DNA of 64,000 nucleotides, taken from the NCBI GenBank assembly GCA_003952965.2, contig CM025855.1:27910907-27974906 (forward strand), in the 5' to 3' direction. The translations under genes and the position numbers were made by a program. Positions 22,136 to 32,117 of this stretch are shown one piece after another. Under the pieces are notes generated by a model. That model was not told the origin of the DNA. It did not search any database and was given only the letters and a program-made list of their open reading frames with translations. Positions within the stretch are counted from its first letter, which is position 1. The number at the start of each line of letters is the position of its first letter. The stretch is from Morella rubra. Its lineage: Eukaryota; Streptophyta; Magnoliopsida; Fagales; Myricaceae.

Positions 22136-22679
22136 ACACGCAAGAGAAAATAAAATAATTCAAAAGACAAGAACCGAAAAATGACAACACAAACAGTAAC
22201 TAAAATTACAAAAAATGGAGAGATGAATACCCAGAATCAGGTTCATTGAACTGCTTTGGTTTCAGAACTTCAAACATAAAATGATGTTTGGTTACCTTTA
22301 AAGGCATGAATGAATACTCCCTGAATGTCGAACTTGAATAAGAGAAAAGCAAAACTAAAGGCAAAAAAAAGCATCGTCCTGAGGTAAACCAAACATACAG
22401 ATTATGTACAATCTGACCAGATAACAGTTACCAAATTTCCAATCTTTCTAAACCCTAAACCAATCTACACCAACAACAACAATAAAACGAAATCAAACAA
22501 AATCAAACAAAAACTATAAAACAAAATCAAACAGGAAAAAAATGCTTACCGTTAATCGTACTACAGCAACTCAAATCCCTAAATCTTGGCTAGAAAATCA
22601 GAACCTAACAGAAAACAAAATCAAACAAAAAAATGTTAGTAAATCGAAACCTAATCGAGACAAAAGCAGCAAGCTCATA

Positions 22680-23008
22680 AGAGGCCATAGAGAGAGAGAG
22701 ACAGAGATAGAGACCCAGCGTGACTAAGAGAGAAAGCTTGAGATTTCGAGGGAGAGGGAGCTTGAGGGAGATTTGGAGCTTCGACGTAGAAGGGAGGGGC
22801 TTGAGCTTCGAGGAAGAGGGGAGGGGCTGGAGCTTCGACGAAGAGGAAGGGCCGGAGATTTCGATGAAGAGGGAGGGGCTGTCGATAGAGAGAGCAGCAA
22901 TCGAAGGGGCTGTCGACAGAGAGGGCAGTGATCAGGAAAGGGGGAATTTGGGGCTAGGCGGGAAAGGGAAAATTTGGTGCTGTTTGGGAAAGGAAAGGAA
23001 AAAGGAGG
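22680..23008 (-). other. Pyrimidine-rich leader-like sequence in the CACTA element
   Basis: Read on the minus strand this is a strongly pyrimidine-rich stretch with imperfect repeats of CTTCGTCGAAGCTCCAGCCC. A CTCTCTCTCT run follows and then ATGGCCTCTTATGAG, with GATTAGGTTTCG as a possible splice donor. This arrangement is that of a plant 5' untranslated region and first exon, which suggests transduction of a host gene start. Read forward it gives only a low-complexity Glu/Arg/Gly frame, which I do not call as a gene. Confidence 0.4.
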
Positions 23009-23009
23009 A

Positions 23010-23028
23010 GGGGGGGGGGGGGGGGGGG

Positions 23029-23060
<32 letters not shown>
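23010..23060 (+). repeat. Homopolymer pair: 19 G then 29 T
   Basis: A run of 19 G (23010-23028) is followed after AGG by 29 T (23032-23060), inside the CACTA element. Lengths may be inexact, as such runs are hard to sequence. Confidence 0.9.
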
Positions 23061-23863
23061 CAAATTTTTTTAATAATAAGTTATATTTTGTAGTGATGTG
23101 TTTTTAGTAAATTAAAATCAGTTGTAAATTGTAATAGCATTTAAAAATCTTTATACTTAGTATTAAATACATAGCAATGTACATTCTTTATACTCTTTTT
23201 TATAATTAGTATAATAATCTTAATTAAAATAGGTTGGGAGTAATAATATATAATACTTATAATTTAAAAGTATGTGTTTTATCATATATTTGATATGTGC
23301 TAATTAACCTAAGTACTTTTATATATATGAACCTACCTAATGACTAAATCATAGCGTCTAAGACCATATAACAACTTCAATTTTCACAACACTCTCTCTA
23401 ATTTCATATTTTATTAAGTAGTTCTCTTAAAATAAAAATTTTCAAATACATGACAAATAAAATTATATATTAAAAAGAATATAATAATATATAAAATAAT
23501 TATTGACATTAAATAACTTATATTAATAAATACATTTTTTTTTTTTTTTTTGCATTTATACCTATAACAGCATTTTTTTTTCAAAAACGCTAAAAAATGC
23601 TACTAAAAATTAGGTATTTAGTGGCGTTTTTTTCAAAATGCCGCTAAAGGGGGTCTATAGCGGTGGTCACGGACTGCCGCTACCAAGACCACCGCTATAG
23701 ACCCCATTTAGCAGTTTTTTTTGCAAAACGCTGCTAAAAATACTATTTAATGCGTTTTTGGCGACCGCCACTGCAGACCCTTTTTTTTTTTTTTTTTTTG
23801 TAGTGACAACACTCCCAAATCAGCGTGTCCTAACCTGTGACATCAAACCTGCGACATCCAAGT

Positions 23864-24064
23864 TCAGCGTGCACAGAGGGATTGAAGCAAGGTGTTCAAC
23901 TTCTTGGGAATGCACTCGCAGTTAGTTGTATTGATTGGGCCATGCTCCATGATCATCAACATGGGGATTCTCCTACACTCTTGTGGCGAAAACCGACTGA
24001 ATTTCTCTCCGATTAGAATCATCCACCAAGAACAGTCAACATCGAGTGGATAATCCTTCTTCAA
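23864..24064 (-). pseudogene. Possible NBS-LRR resistance gene fragment
   Basis: The 66-codon frame contains VDCSWWMILIGEKF, RRIPMLMIMEHGPIN and IPKKLNTLLQSLCAR. The pattern resembles the linker between the NB-ARC and LRR domains of CC-NBS-LRR proteins (VRRISLM..N.I followed by CP.L.TLLL). It has no flanking NB-ARC motifs and lies just beyond the CACTA element. The assignment rests on pattern memory only and may be wrong. Confidence 0.3.
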
Positions 24065-25342
24065 CTGGTTTCCTTCTAATTCCTTCTGAATTTTTTGGTT
24101 CCTGTGGCTAGCTTAAGTTGGAAGTCTGCAGCCAGCAAAATGCCGGCTGTGCAGTATATGCACGAATATGAATCGGCCCTCTTTAAAGTAGCTGATGTTG
24201 TTGACTATATATATTGTTGTGGATGAGTGATCCAGATTCTCTTTAATTTTGTTGATATATTTATTAATTGCTATATAAGATAAGTTCAAATATATCTTGG
24301 TCTTTGTAATAATTTAATTTGCTTGTAGTTAAAGTCTATCTTTTTTTTTTTTTCTAAATAAAAATGGTGGAAGGAGCGACCAAGTTGACCAGCTCTCCCT
24401 AGGCGTGACCATAGGGGCTTTCCTACCCGCTGCAGAATGTTCGGTAGTTAAAGTCTATCTTACTTTTTACTCATTCCGTTTTTAGATAATATTGTTGGAA
24501 TGAATGTGAAATTAATTTGAGAGTTGCCCTCTGCGTAGTTTTGAGGAACCTCGTATTATTATAAGCTTGTTTGGATAGAGTTTCACTTGAACATCTACAG
24601 AAAGTAATCCATCAGAACCTTTGATGTGTTTAATTTGCATATTTTGACATTATAATAAATTGACAATAATATATATATATATATATTATAAAAACATGTA
24701 TCATAAGGTCAAATTTTAATTTATTTAATTTAATAAAAATATATATTATAAAAACATGTATCATAAGGTTATATTTTAAATTTAAGACATAATAATGTTA
24801 TTAATAAGTTACTTAGAGGTATACTTGCATAATAGTTATTAACAAAGATCATGAATTATAAATAATAGTTTTCTTCTTAAAATTCAAAATTTATAACATT
24901 CAATGTTTTCTTCAAGTTACATTTGTAGAGAAAATAGCAAAAATATGGACAAAAATGAGCAAGTGTTTAAAGAGCTCAAGAAAAATAAGAGTAGACCTCA
25001 GTTATAAGTTTTATTGTTAAATGTATTGTCACAAGAAAAAAATTGTCTAAAACTTTTGAATTTAAAATTTTTCTTTACAAATTTTTAAGATTCGAACTAA
25101 ATCTTGAAATTTAATTAACATGTAATTTCAATTATTTAAGGGCCCTAAACATTAATTTTTGCAAAAATTATATAAATAGGGACTAAAGAGTAGTTTTAAA
25201 ATTTGTTTGTGGGAGGTTGGGGCCGGGGAAAATCTTAATTTTTATTAAAATCCGTGTAAAGAAAACTAAAGGACCAGAGAGTTTTCAAAATTTTGGAGGG
25301 CCATGGCCCCGCTTGTCCCTGGCGCCGCCACTGATCGACAGT
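24065..25342. other. AT-rich intergenic DNA with transposon debris
   Basis: No gene was seen. Two copies of a word containing TATTATAAAAACATGTATCA occur at about 24695 and 24750. The end of this stretch (about 25290-25336) reads GGGCCATGGCCCCGC..GGCGCCGCCACTG. Sequences of this kind occur at the ends of many plant transposons. Confidence 0.45.
24669..24697. repeat. TA microsatellite
   Basis: An alternating AT run of roughly 27 bp lies within AT-rich intergenic DNA. Confidence 0.85.
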
Positions 25343-25344
25343 GG

Positions 25345-25505
25345 AATAAGTTAGACGATGTGACATGATCTTCGAATGTACGTCAGACTAGACAGATTCA
25401 TCAAATTCGCGAAGTAAAGGAGACATTGGAGGCCATTTCTCTTTCCGGCCGAAGATGGGGAGACGTCCCCATTAATGCCACTTAACTGTTTACCTCTTCT
25501 TTTTA
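25345..25505 (+). repeat. Upstream segment of the hydrolase array unit (copy D)
   Basis: This matches 4558-4740 upstream of copy A (ATGATCTTCG, TTCGCGAAGT, CATTTCTCTTTCCGGC). Its presence before both outer copies shows that the array arose by duplication of gene plus 5' flank. Confidence 0.65.
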
Positions 25506-26276
25506 TTGTGAAGTGACATTCAGTTAGGTACTTGTTAGCTTTGTGCATAGAAGGAATACGTCTCTAAATGTAACTGTGTATACAACATATATCTTATCGT
25601 GAATATACAGAAACTTCACTCGTACTCTCTCTCTGTTTCTGATGAAGCCAAATTTACCTAGTTTATCACAAAAATCTACGGAGCAGGGAGTCCGATGGAA
25701 ATGAGCCAGATAACCTTTATAAAGAACAGGAAAAAACTTACGAAACTGAGGAAATAGTGAGTTGGACTGCCTTGTGTATGAAACTCAAATTCGTTATCTT
25801 TGAGAAATCATGAGAAATGAGAGAAAAAGATATATTTTAGTCCTTCACAGTTCGTCTCTCTGTAAAATGTGTACATGGGGCTCTTTTATAGAAGTGTAAG
25901 AATGAGCTGACTGGGTGTCAATGGGAGGAGGTCTCTGTGTAGACTAATGCGGTTTTTGGGTCAATAAGACATGCCCTACAAACGAGGAAATCTTTGGAAA
26001 TTTACTCATGGACTTATTTTTGCACTTTGTACCGCTTTGCCTCATTTAAGTGTTTAGTGTCTCACCTGGGCTGGGTCTGACAGGTGGGCTGTTCCAATTT
26101 TTATAGGACCATTATTGTCCTGGTTTTTCAAGAATGACTACCGAAAGAAGAAAACAAGTGTAAGTTAAGATAGAAATAAGTCAGAGAGATGTATACGTTT
26201 ATTCTGTCTGGTAAGGAGGAGACAGAGAAAGCGAGAGAAATTGAAGAGATAGAAACCAAGAGAGAGAGAGAGAGAG
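25506..26276. other. 5' region of hydrolase copy D
   Basis: This is non-coding. From about 26100 it matches the 5' flank of copy B (ACCATTATT, AGAACAAAAGAAG-like and GTAAGTTAA words), ending in a GA-rich leader. Nothing else was recognised. Confidence 0.5.
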
Positions 26277-28072
26277 ATGATGGACATTCTTGCAGTATAC
26301 AAGCCATTGTTGCGTGCGCTAATGGGGGTAGCTGGGGTGAAGCCACAAACAGTGGAAATTGAGCCAGGAACAAATATGAATTTCTGGTTCCAAATGAAAC
26401 CCCAAGCGGATTCAAAAACATCATTTACGCCAATAAGGAACTAAAGAAAACGAAGCCAGCGGTCGTACTCCTTCATGGTTTTGGAGCGGACGGTATTATC
26501 ACATGGCAGTTCCAAGTCTTTGCTCTAGCGAGAAAGTACAGAGTTTATGTGCCGGATTTTCTGTTCTTTGGCGGTTCACTCACGGACAGATCTGAGCGGT
26601 CGCCGGAGTTTCAAGCCGAGTGTGTGGCAAAGGGTCTGAGAAAGCTGGGGGTGGAGAGGTGCACCTTGGTCGGGTTGAGCTATGGAGGGATGGTTGGGTT
26701 CAAGATGGCTGAGATGTACCCGAACTTGGTCGAGCCATGGTTGTGACTTGCTCTGTCGTGGCTTTGACGCAGTCCATCAGTGGTTCGGGACTCGAGAGAA
26801 TCGGGTTGAATTCCTGGCCAGAGTTTTTCTCCCGGACTCGATCAAGGGGATCAAAGTGTTTTTTGAGATTGCTACCTACAAGTTGCCCTGGATTCCAAAT
26901 TTCATTTACAAAGACTATTTGGAGGTACGCGTTGCTTTCCATATCAAGACCGTTGAGGTCCTATTCCAACTGTCAAAAAATACGATTACTCACACGATGA
27001 ATTCTACTGGTTCCATGACCACTGGCAGGCAATGTTTGAATACCGGAGGGAAAGGGCAGAACTACTCAAGGCTCTGGTCATTGATGACAAGAACTTCAAC
27101 CCAGCTCATTATCCACAGGTTCGCTAGCTAGCATCTCTGTAAGGGAATGCCCATTTTCTACTTGTCGATGATTTAGAAGCTATGTATGTCAGAATCCTAA
27201 AAATGTAGTTCTGGGGCCCTGATCAGTGACGTGTTTATTCTTTTACGTATTAGCACTCTGAAATCCTGGTTCCACCATCCAGTTACAGCCGTTGCATCTG
27301 GGCCTCAACGATTGATTAAATGGGGAACTCCTATCCCACCGGACCCACCCAAAGTTTACCGGCCATTAACAGCGGTAGCTTCTCTCACATGACATTATTT
27401 CCTAACGCCTTGACAATGTCCATTTCTGGATTTGTTTGAAAAAATTAGAGAATAATTTGCCGTCATCCCGATAACTCTGTTTTCCTTTTCTTCTCCTACC
27501 CTTTCTCTTTGTTCGCTCAAGAGTCTAGTTTGCATGAGGAAAAAAAAATTAGGAAGAAGAAGAAGATGATGATGAAGGAAAAGAAACACGGTATGTGTAT
27601 ATATATATATATATACACTTAGACATTTCTTGTACAGATTGATATAAATTGTTTTGCAGCGGGTGCATCTACTGTGGGGAGAAAATGACGTCATTTTCAC
27701 CAAGGACGTTGCCAATAACTTGAAGAGGTAAGCTTCCTATGCTTTTTCTCCCTAGATTATCACGTTGTCGATCAAACTTTGAATACTAAAGTACTCTGTC
27801 CGTCTGATTGCACGCTAATATAATTAAATGAGCACTGATTAATTTGTTTTGTGAAAATCATTGTATACTAATTAAACTTTGACCGCGATCACAAGCAATT
27901 GGGAGACAGAGTAACACTGGAATGCATAGAAAAAACAGGTCATCTCTTTCAAATCGAACGACCGTTTGTTTACAACCGCCGTCTAAAAGAAATTCTCACA
28001 ACTCTATTAGAAGGCGAGGAGCAAAAAAAACATGACGCTTATATTTCTTTAGCTTGTGGGCTCTATCATTAG
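26277..28072 (+). pseudogene. Alpha/beta-hydrolase (ABHD6-like) pseudogene, copy D
   Basis: This is the best-preserved full-length copy. Exons are 26277-26924, 27029-27118, 27660-27727 and about 27896-28072. Exon 1 keeps the oxyanion motif LLHGFGADG, the domain core VYVPDFLFFGGS and the nucleophile elbow GLSYGGM. Exon 3 keeps the acid motif LLWGENDVIF, and exon 4 keeps TGHLFQIERP with the active-site histidine. Lesions are a one-base loss near 26383 (FW followed by a shifted frame), another near 26733 (CGAGCCATGG, where others have CGAGTCCATGG), one near 26829, and a changed acceptor before exon 4 (ACAAGCAATT, where copy B has ACAGGCAATT). With three frame breaks it is not functional as given. 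Correction of consensus errors could change this. Confidence 0.85.
27597..27617. repeat. TA microsatellite in copy D intron
   Basis: A short alternating TA run sits in the intron before exon 3. Copies B and C have an AC run in the equivalent place (14479-14490). Confidence 0.8.
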
Positions 28073-29408
28073 GAGATAATAAGTGAAGTATTTTTTTTGC
28101 TTCTAATATTGGGAATTGTGATATAATTGATGACAGTTTCATTTTGTGTGCACACAAGTGTTTGCGAACTAAAATGTTAGGATTGGTGTAGTAATTTTTT
28201 TTCTTCTCATTTTGGGAATTGAGATATAAATATTGATGAGATTTTGTATGCCTGTTTGCAAACCAAAATTTTAAGATGACTAAAATTTTGATTTATTAGA
28301 GTTAGTAAAAATATGAAGAAATAGATGATTTGAATTTTTTTTTATATATTTATAATAATAAAAAGAGGTGATTTGATGAGTGGAGCGCAATGTGCTCTAT
28401 GCCATTTGTATTGACTAAGGCCGGTTTTTATTTTTTTTGTTTCCCTCTCTTTAAAATCAGAACTGCATTGCTTAATTGACTTCCGTTGATAGATGCATTT
28501 TGTAGAAGAGGCACTTGTACGGTATTAGGAAGTCCATGGCCTTTGGACTCCTTCAGAATGGCAGACCGACCTATCCACCATTGGATTAGGACTACCCTTA
28601 TGACCCCTACAGATTTTAATGTGATATATATGTGTATTCTTAATTCAGTAGATTAATCGATGCGTTGATAGAGGAGGCTCTTGTACACTGATTATTATTG
28701 GAAAGTTTGGAGCCAGTATTTACTCGGCCTATGCCTGGCCTGCAAAGTTTTTGGGGCCTAATGTTCGTGCCCCAATCCTTGTCAATGGATTTATCTTATT
28801 TACTCTTCCCATATCTTATCTCGAGTAGGTTGGGCGGGCCAGATGGGTACTCAGGCTCAAGTCCGCCTCCTAATTGGAATGCGAATCAGACATACGTTTT
28901 TTTTTTTTAAATAAATAAATTAGGATAAAAGTATCTCCATAAATATTAAGATTTTTAGGTTTATCTGGAGGTTTAGGACACCTTCAATCGCCCTACAATA
29001 AGAGGTCGATTGTTTTTTTTTAATTAAACAAAATTAAGAGTTTTGTTGGTTGTGTTGTAAGTTGCTTAGGCCCCCAAAAAAAAAATCAATGATTCCGAAA
29101 AATTCTCATCGAATGACACTTTTAGTCGAGGATACAAAATATTTCTTCGTCTGTTGATAACTTTCTTTTATATTCTCAACTATCCACCAGCGGACCAGCC
29201 CATTAGGGGAGGGCATTTGGGCTTTGTACATTTTAGTGAAGACATTTGGGCATTATAGCAGTTTTCATTTTTGTGACAACCACCATATAGGAGGAGCATT
29301 TGGGCTTTGTACATTGTTTTATTCTGTAGACATCACTCAAATGCGTCTAAGATCGACATTTTATTAGTTTCAAGAGGGTCTAATGATGACTTGCAGTTGC
29401 AGACATAG
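28073..29408. other. Intergenic DNA after the hydrolase array
   Basis: The first part repeats the array 3' flank (TTTCATTTTGTGTGCACAC near 28138). After about 28250 nothing in the window matches. No gene was recognised. Confidence 0.5.
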
Positions 29409-29448
29409 ATAGAGAGAGAGAGAGAGGGAGGGAGAGAGAGAGAGAGGT
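29409..29448. repeat. GA microsatellite
   Basis: A run of GA units with a GGGAGGGA interruption. Confidence 0.85.
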
Positions 29449-30419
29449 GTTCATTCGTAGATACACAGATTTACTTCTCATAAATCTGCTTTCAAGACTT
29501 GACTAAAGTTTGGCCGTGGCGCTCGATCGGACTTCAACGCAACTTAAGATACTTCAGGAGCCTGTTCGGAAAGCAAGAAGTCAAGGAAAAAACAGAGAGA
29601 AATTTTAGCTTACGACGGATAAAAAGAGAAGGGAAAAATGTCAAAATTCTTTCAAAATGTTCAGATTATCATGCATGCGTGGATTACTGCAGTTCCTGCA
29701 TTTTTCCAATTCTCATTGGATAATTTTGGTATCAAGGAGAGAATGACGACGCCCAAAAAGATGCTTCCGTCACTAATTTGACCACTTCGTTTCCTGCTTT
29801 TTTATTTATTCTAATGTTTCACTTTATACGCTTCACTGTCGTTTTTCTTCAAAGTGTTGGTGGTCATGACTGGTAGTGACAAGCATTCAGATGACGATGA
29901 AGATAATTCAGATCATGCCAAGAGTTATACAAGGGCACGGATCCAACAAGAGCGACAGAAAGGCAATGAAGATAAAGATAAACATGAAAAGGGAGAGGAT
30001 ATATGTATAAACACAACACTCGAACGCACTGCTTAAAAGTTAAGCTGCCAAAATTCATCTTTTACGTTTTTCTTTTCAACGACTCTTCTACAAGCTAATA
30101 TGGTATTCCACTGATACGAAGAACAAAACTACAGTCATCTGGCATGCAGGAGGCAAAGATATGCACTTTGAATTAGCTATGTATCTGAGAGCCTACATAG
30201 TACACGCCCTATTCAACAGTGAGTAGAGTGAAAAGAAGATCAACGTTTAAATACCTATCTATGGGGGAACTATTTCTTGTCACACTCATCACATGGGAAT
30301 ATATCTATGTCGGCTTCAAATCAGTGCCAGGATAAAGAAACTGAGTGGGAATATATAGTCTATATAGATTCCTGTATTGGAGCAAATAAAGAGTTTGCGT
30401 ACTGTGGAAAGAGTTAGTT
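29449..30419 (+). other. Possible transcribed region with short frames
   Basis: Two short forward frames occur: 29499-29723 (74 codons, basic) and 29854-30036 (60 codons, with an acidic SDDDEDNSD tract and a Lys/Glu-rich tail). Neither matches a family I know, and composition alone is weak evidence. A GA-rich leader lies just upstream. This may be a non-coding transcript or chance. Confidence 0.25.
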
Positions 30420-30563
30420 CTGATGTCTTCTATTATAAGACATATCAGGAGACGATTTCAGTTGTTTTATTACAGAAGATATTTCGCTTTTACTTCAGCA
30501 AGAGCTAGGCAATTTTATGATTTCCGTACTCAAAAGATATATTCAAAAATTGGTAAGAAGTAC

Positions 30564-30835
30564 CTCTCTTCTTCTTCAAGATTGCTCCTGCTTCCATTGG
30601 ACCGGTACTTAGGAATGGGGACACGACCAGACTCGATGTGCCTGAGATCCTCTAAAAGGATTTCATAGTGTCTTTTCACTTCCTCCGCTGTTTTTTCCCC
30701 CACGGCCTTGGCTACATTCTGCCACCGGTCCGGGGTGTCCTTATCATACAAAGCTAGTGCCTTTTCAAATCGTTTGTTCTGCTCCGGTGTCCAAGAGGAG
30801 CTGGAGTTTTGTTTAGTGAGAGAGCTTGAAGCCAT
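30564..30835 (-). CDS. RADIALIS-like SANT/MYB protein, exon 1
   Basis: RADIALIS-like proteins are small, single-repeat MYB (SANT) factors of plants. In snapdragon, RADIALIS controls dorsal flower identity by competing for MYB partners, and relatives act in seed and seedling development. The frame gives about 91 residues with the SANT domain at roughly 14-70: [20 protein letters not shown], then [20 protein letters not shown] and [20 protein letters not shown], all family hallmarks. The exon most likely ends at 30564 with EEEER and a GT donor (GTACTTC). Without splicing the frame runs to 30530 and adds [11 protein letters not shown] short second exon is typical for the family, but I could not place it. 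It stands alone, with no linked gene. Confidence 0.85.
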
Positions 30836-31506
30836 GAACCTACTGTAAAGTTAGTACTTTGAATTCAAAGGAGACTGATGGCCGGTTCTTATGAAGTGTA
30901 CTGGAAGTTTGTTTAGATTCGTGAGGAGTAGTAAAGTAGAGAGAATAAAAGAAAATAATCGAAACGAAAAGAAAAGAGATGGCTCTAGTTCAAGGGATGG
31001 TTCATGCAAGAGACTGCCATGGCTGCTCTGCTTATAAATGGTAAATAGGGTGGTGGGGTGAAGCCAATTGGCGAATCTGTTTTACGAAAAGGTGGATTGA
31101 GGAGTGACCCGTTTCCTTTGGAACCACAAAATGAAGAAGGGCAAGGTATAGCCGGGGGAGGAGGGGAATCGGTTTGAAAGGAAAGGCTTCTTGTTTTTTG
31201 TTTTGAAGATTTTGTTTACCCTATTTTCTTTATTTATAATACAAATGGAAAGACATACAAGTCCATGGCTGCAGAGCAAAATTCTGTCAGGATCATATCT
31301 GTGGGGTCCAGAAGTTATCTCTTAGTTATTATTCATTATTTTTAATGTTAATTAGTTCCTTTAGGATAAGTATTAATTTGAATTAAAGTTCTATCTGATC
31401 AAGTATTTGCACTTTACATTTCTTATATTTTGAGTCTTATAAATGTAAAGTTTATTATCATTCAAAGAATCCATCATGATTATTCAAAATAACAGAGTCT
31501 ATTGCA
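30836..31506. other. Upstream region of the RADIALIS-like gene
   Basis: The leader just upstream is rich in GAAAAGAAA words (about 30945-30980), and the stretch near 31030 reads TTATAAATGG on the minus-facing side of the gene. No clear TATA box can be fixed. The rest is AT-rich and non-coding. Confidence 0.4.
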
Positions 31507-31509
31507 TTA
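31507..31509. repeat. Target duplication TTA (left) of the MITE
   Basis: TTA precedes the terminal inverted repeat, and the same three bases follow the other end at 32115-32117. Confidence 0.7.
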
Positions 31510-32114
31510 GAATATTCCTAGCAGCTTATTCAAATTTGACTCTCTATTTTAACTAAAAAGTGCACTTCTCTATTTTAACTATCAACTTTTTAAAAATACC
31601 CACAGCAGCTTCTCTATTTTAACCATCTATTTTTACTATTCTATTTAAATATTATTATTTAAAGATTTCTTTATTCTTTCTCTAACATTTATATTTTTAA
31701 ATATTCGTTTTATTGTAACGGTTATATTTTTGAATATTTGTCTTATCCTAAAAATGACAGATTTTTTAATTTTTGTCTTTTCCTAACGCTTGACATTTTT
31801 TAAGAACCTGAGATGGGAGACTAGAGAGGGAGAGCGTGAGAGCTGGGAGGAAGAAAAGAAAAAGAAAGAGGGGGAGAGGGTGAGAACCAGAAGGAAGAAA
31901 AGAAAAAAAAGAAAAAGAAAAAAATTAATATTTTAATATGAAGAAGTAAACAGTGGTTATCTAAAAATAGAGAACCACTGTTCACATGTTAAAATTTTTT
32001 GTTAAAAATTGTTAGAATGGATAAGCTGCTAAAGGGTGTTTTTTAGTTTTTTTGTTAAATCGGTTCTCTATTCTAACCAAAATGTTAAAATAGAGAACTT
32101 GCTATGAATGTTCT
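31510..32114. mobile_element. PIF/Harbinger-like MITE, 605 bp
   Basis: The left end GAATATTCCTAGCAGCTT and the reverse complement of the right end, GAACATTCATAGCAAGTT, match at 14 of 18 positions. The flanks carry TTA on both sides, the target preference of PIF/Harbinger elements. Inner repeats of TTCTCTATTTTAAC occur toward both ends in opposite orientation. The middle holds a purine-rich tract (about 31820-31925) and AACAGTGGTTATC near 31950 facing its complement near 31976. No coding capacity was seen. Confidence 0.75.
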
Positions 32115-32117
32115 TAG

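Larger units (their letters stand above)
18761..22592. repeat. Tandem segmental duplication, unit 2
   Basis: This is the counterpart of 13221-16838. The first 2 kb (to about 20780) match unit 1 almost base for base. The remaining 1.8 kb match through many small gaps, with unit 2 nearly always the longer. The CACTA element is complete only in this unit. Confidence 0.93.
21010..23805. mobile_element. Complete non-autonomous CACTA transposon with 3-bp target duplication
   Basis: The element begins CACTACAAAAA and ends TTTTTGTAGTG, perfect inverted termini of the CACTA (En/Spm) type. It is flanked by ACA on both sides (21007-21009 and 23806-23808), the 3-bp duplication this superfamily makes. 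Sub-terminal regions (21030-21255 and 23560-23780) are packed with direct and inverted copies of GC-rich words such as CGCTGCTATAG, TAGCAGCG and GCCGCTA, where the transposase binds. No transposase frame is present. The interior seems to contain the 5' portion of a host gene on the minus strand. It inserted next to hydrolase copy C before the segmental duplication, because unit 1 holds a truncated copy. Confidence 0.9.

Noticed and set aside
22720..23073. 117-codon Glu/Arg/Gly-rich frame in the CACTA element.
   Set aside because: It is produced by the purine-rich repeat and ends in a poly-Phe tail from the T-run. The minus strand gives the better reading as a leader.
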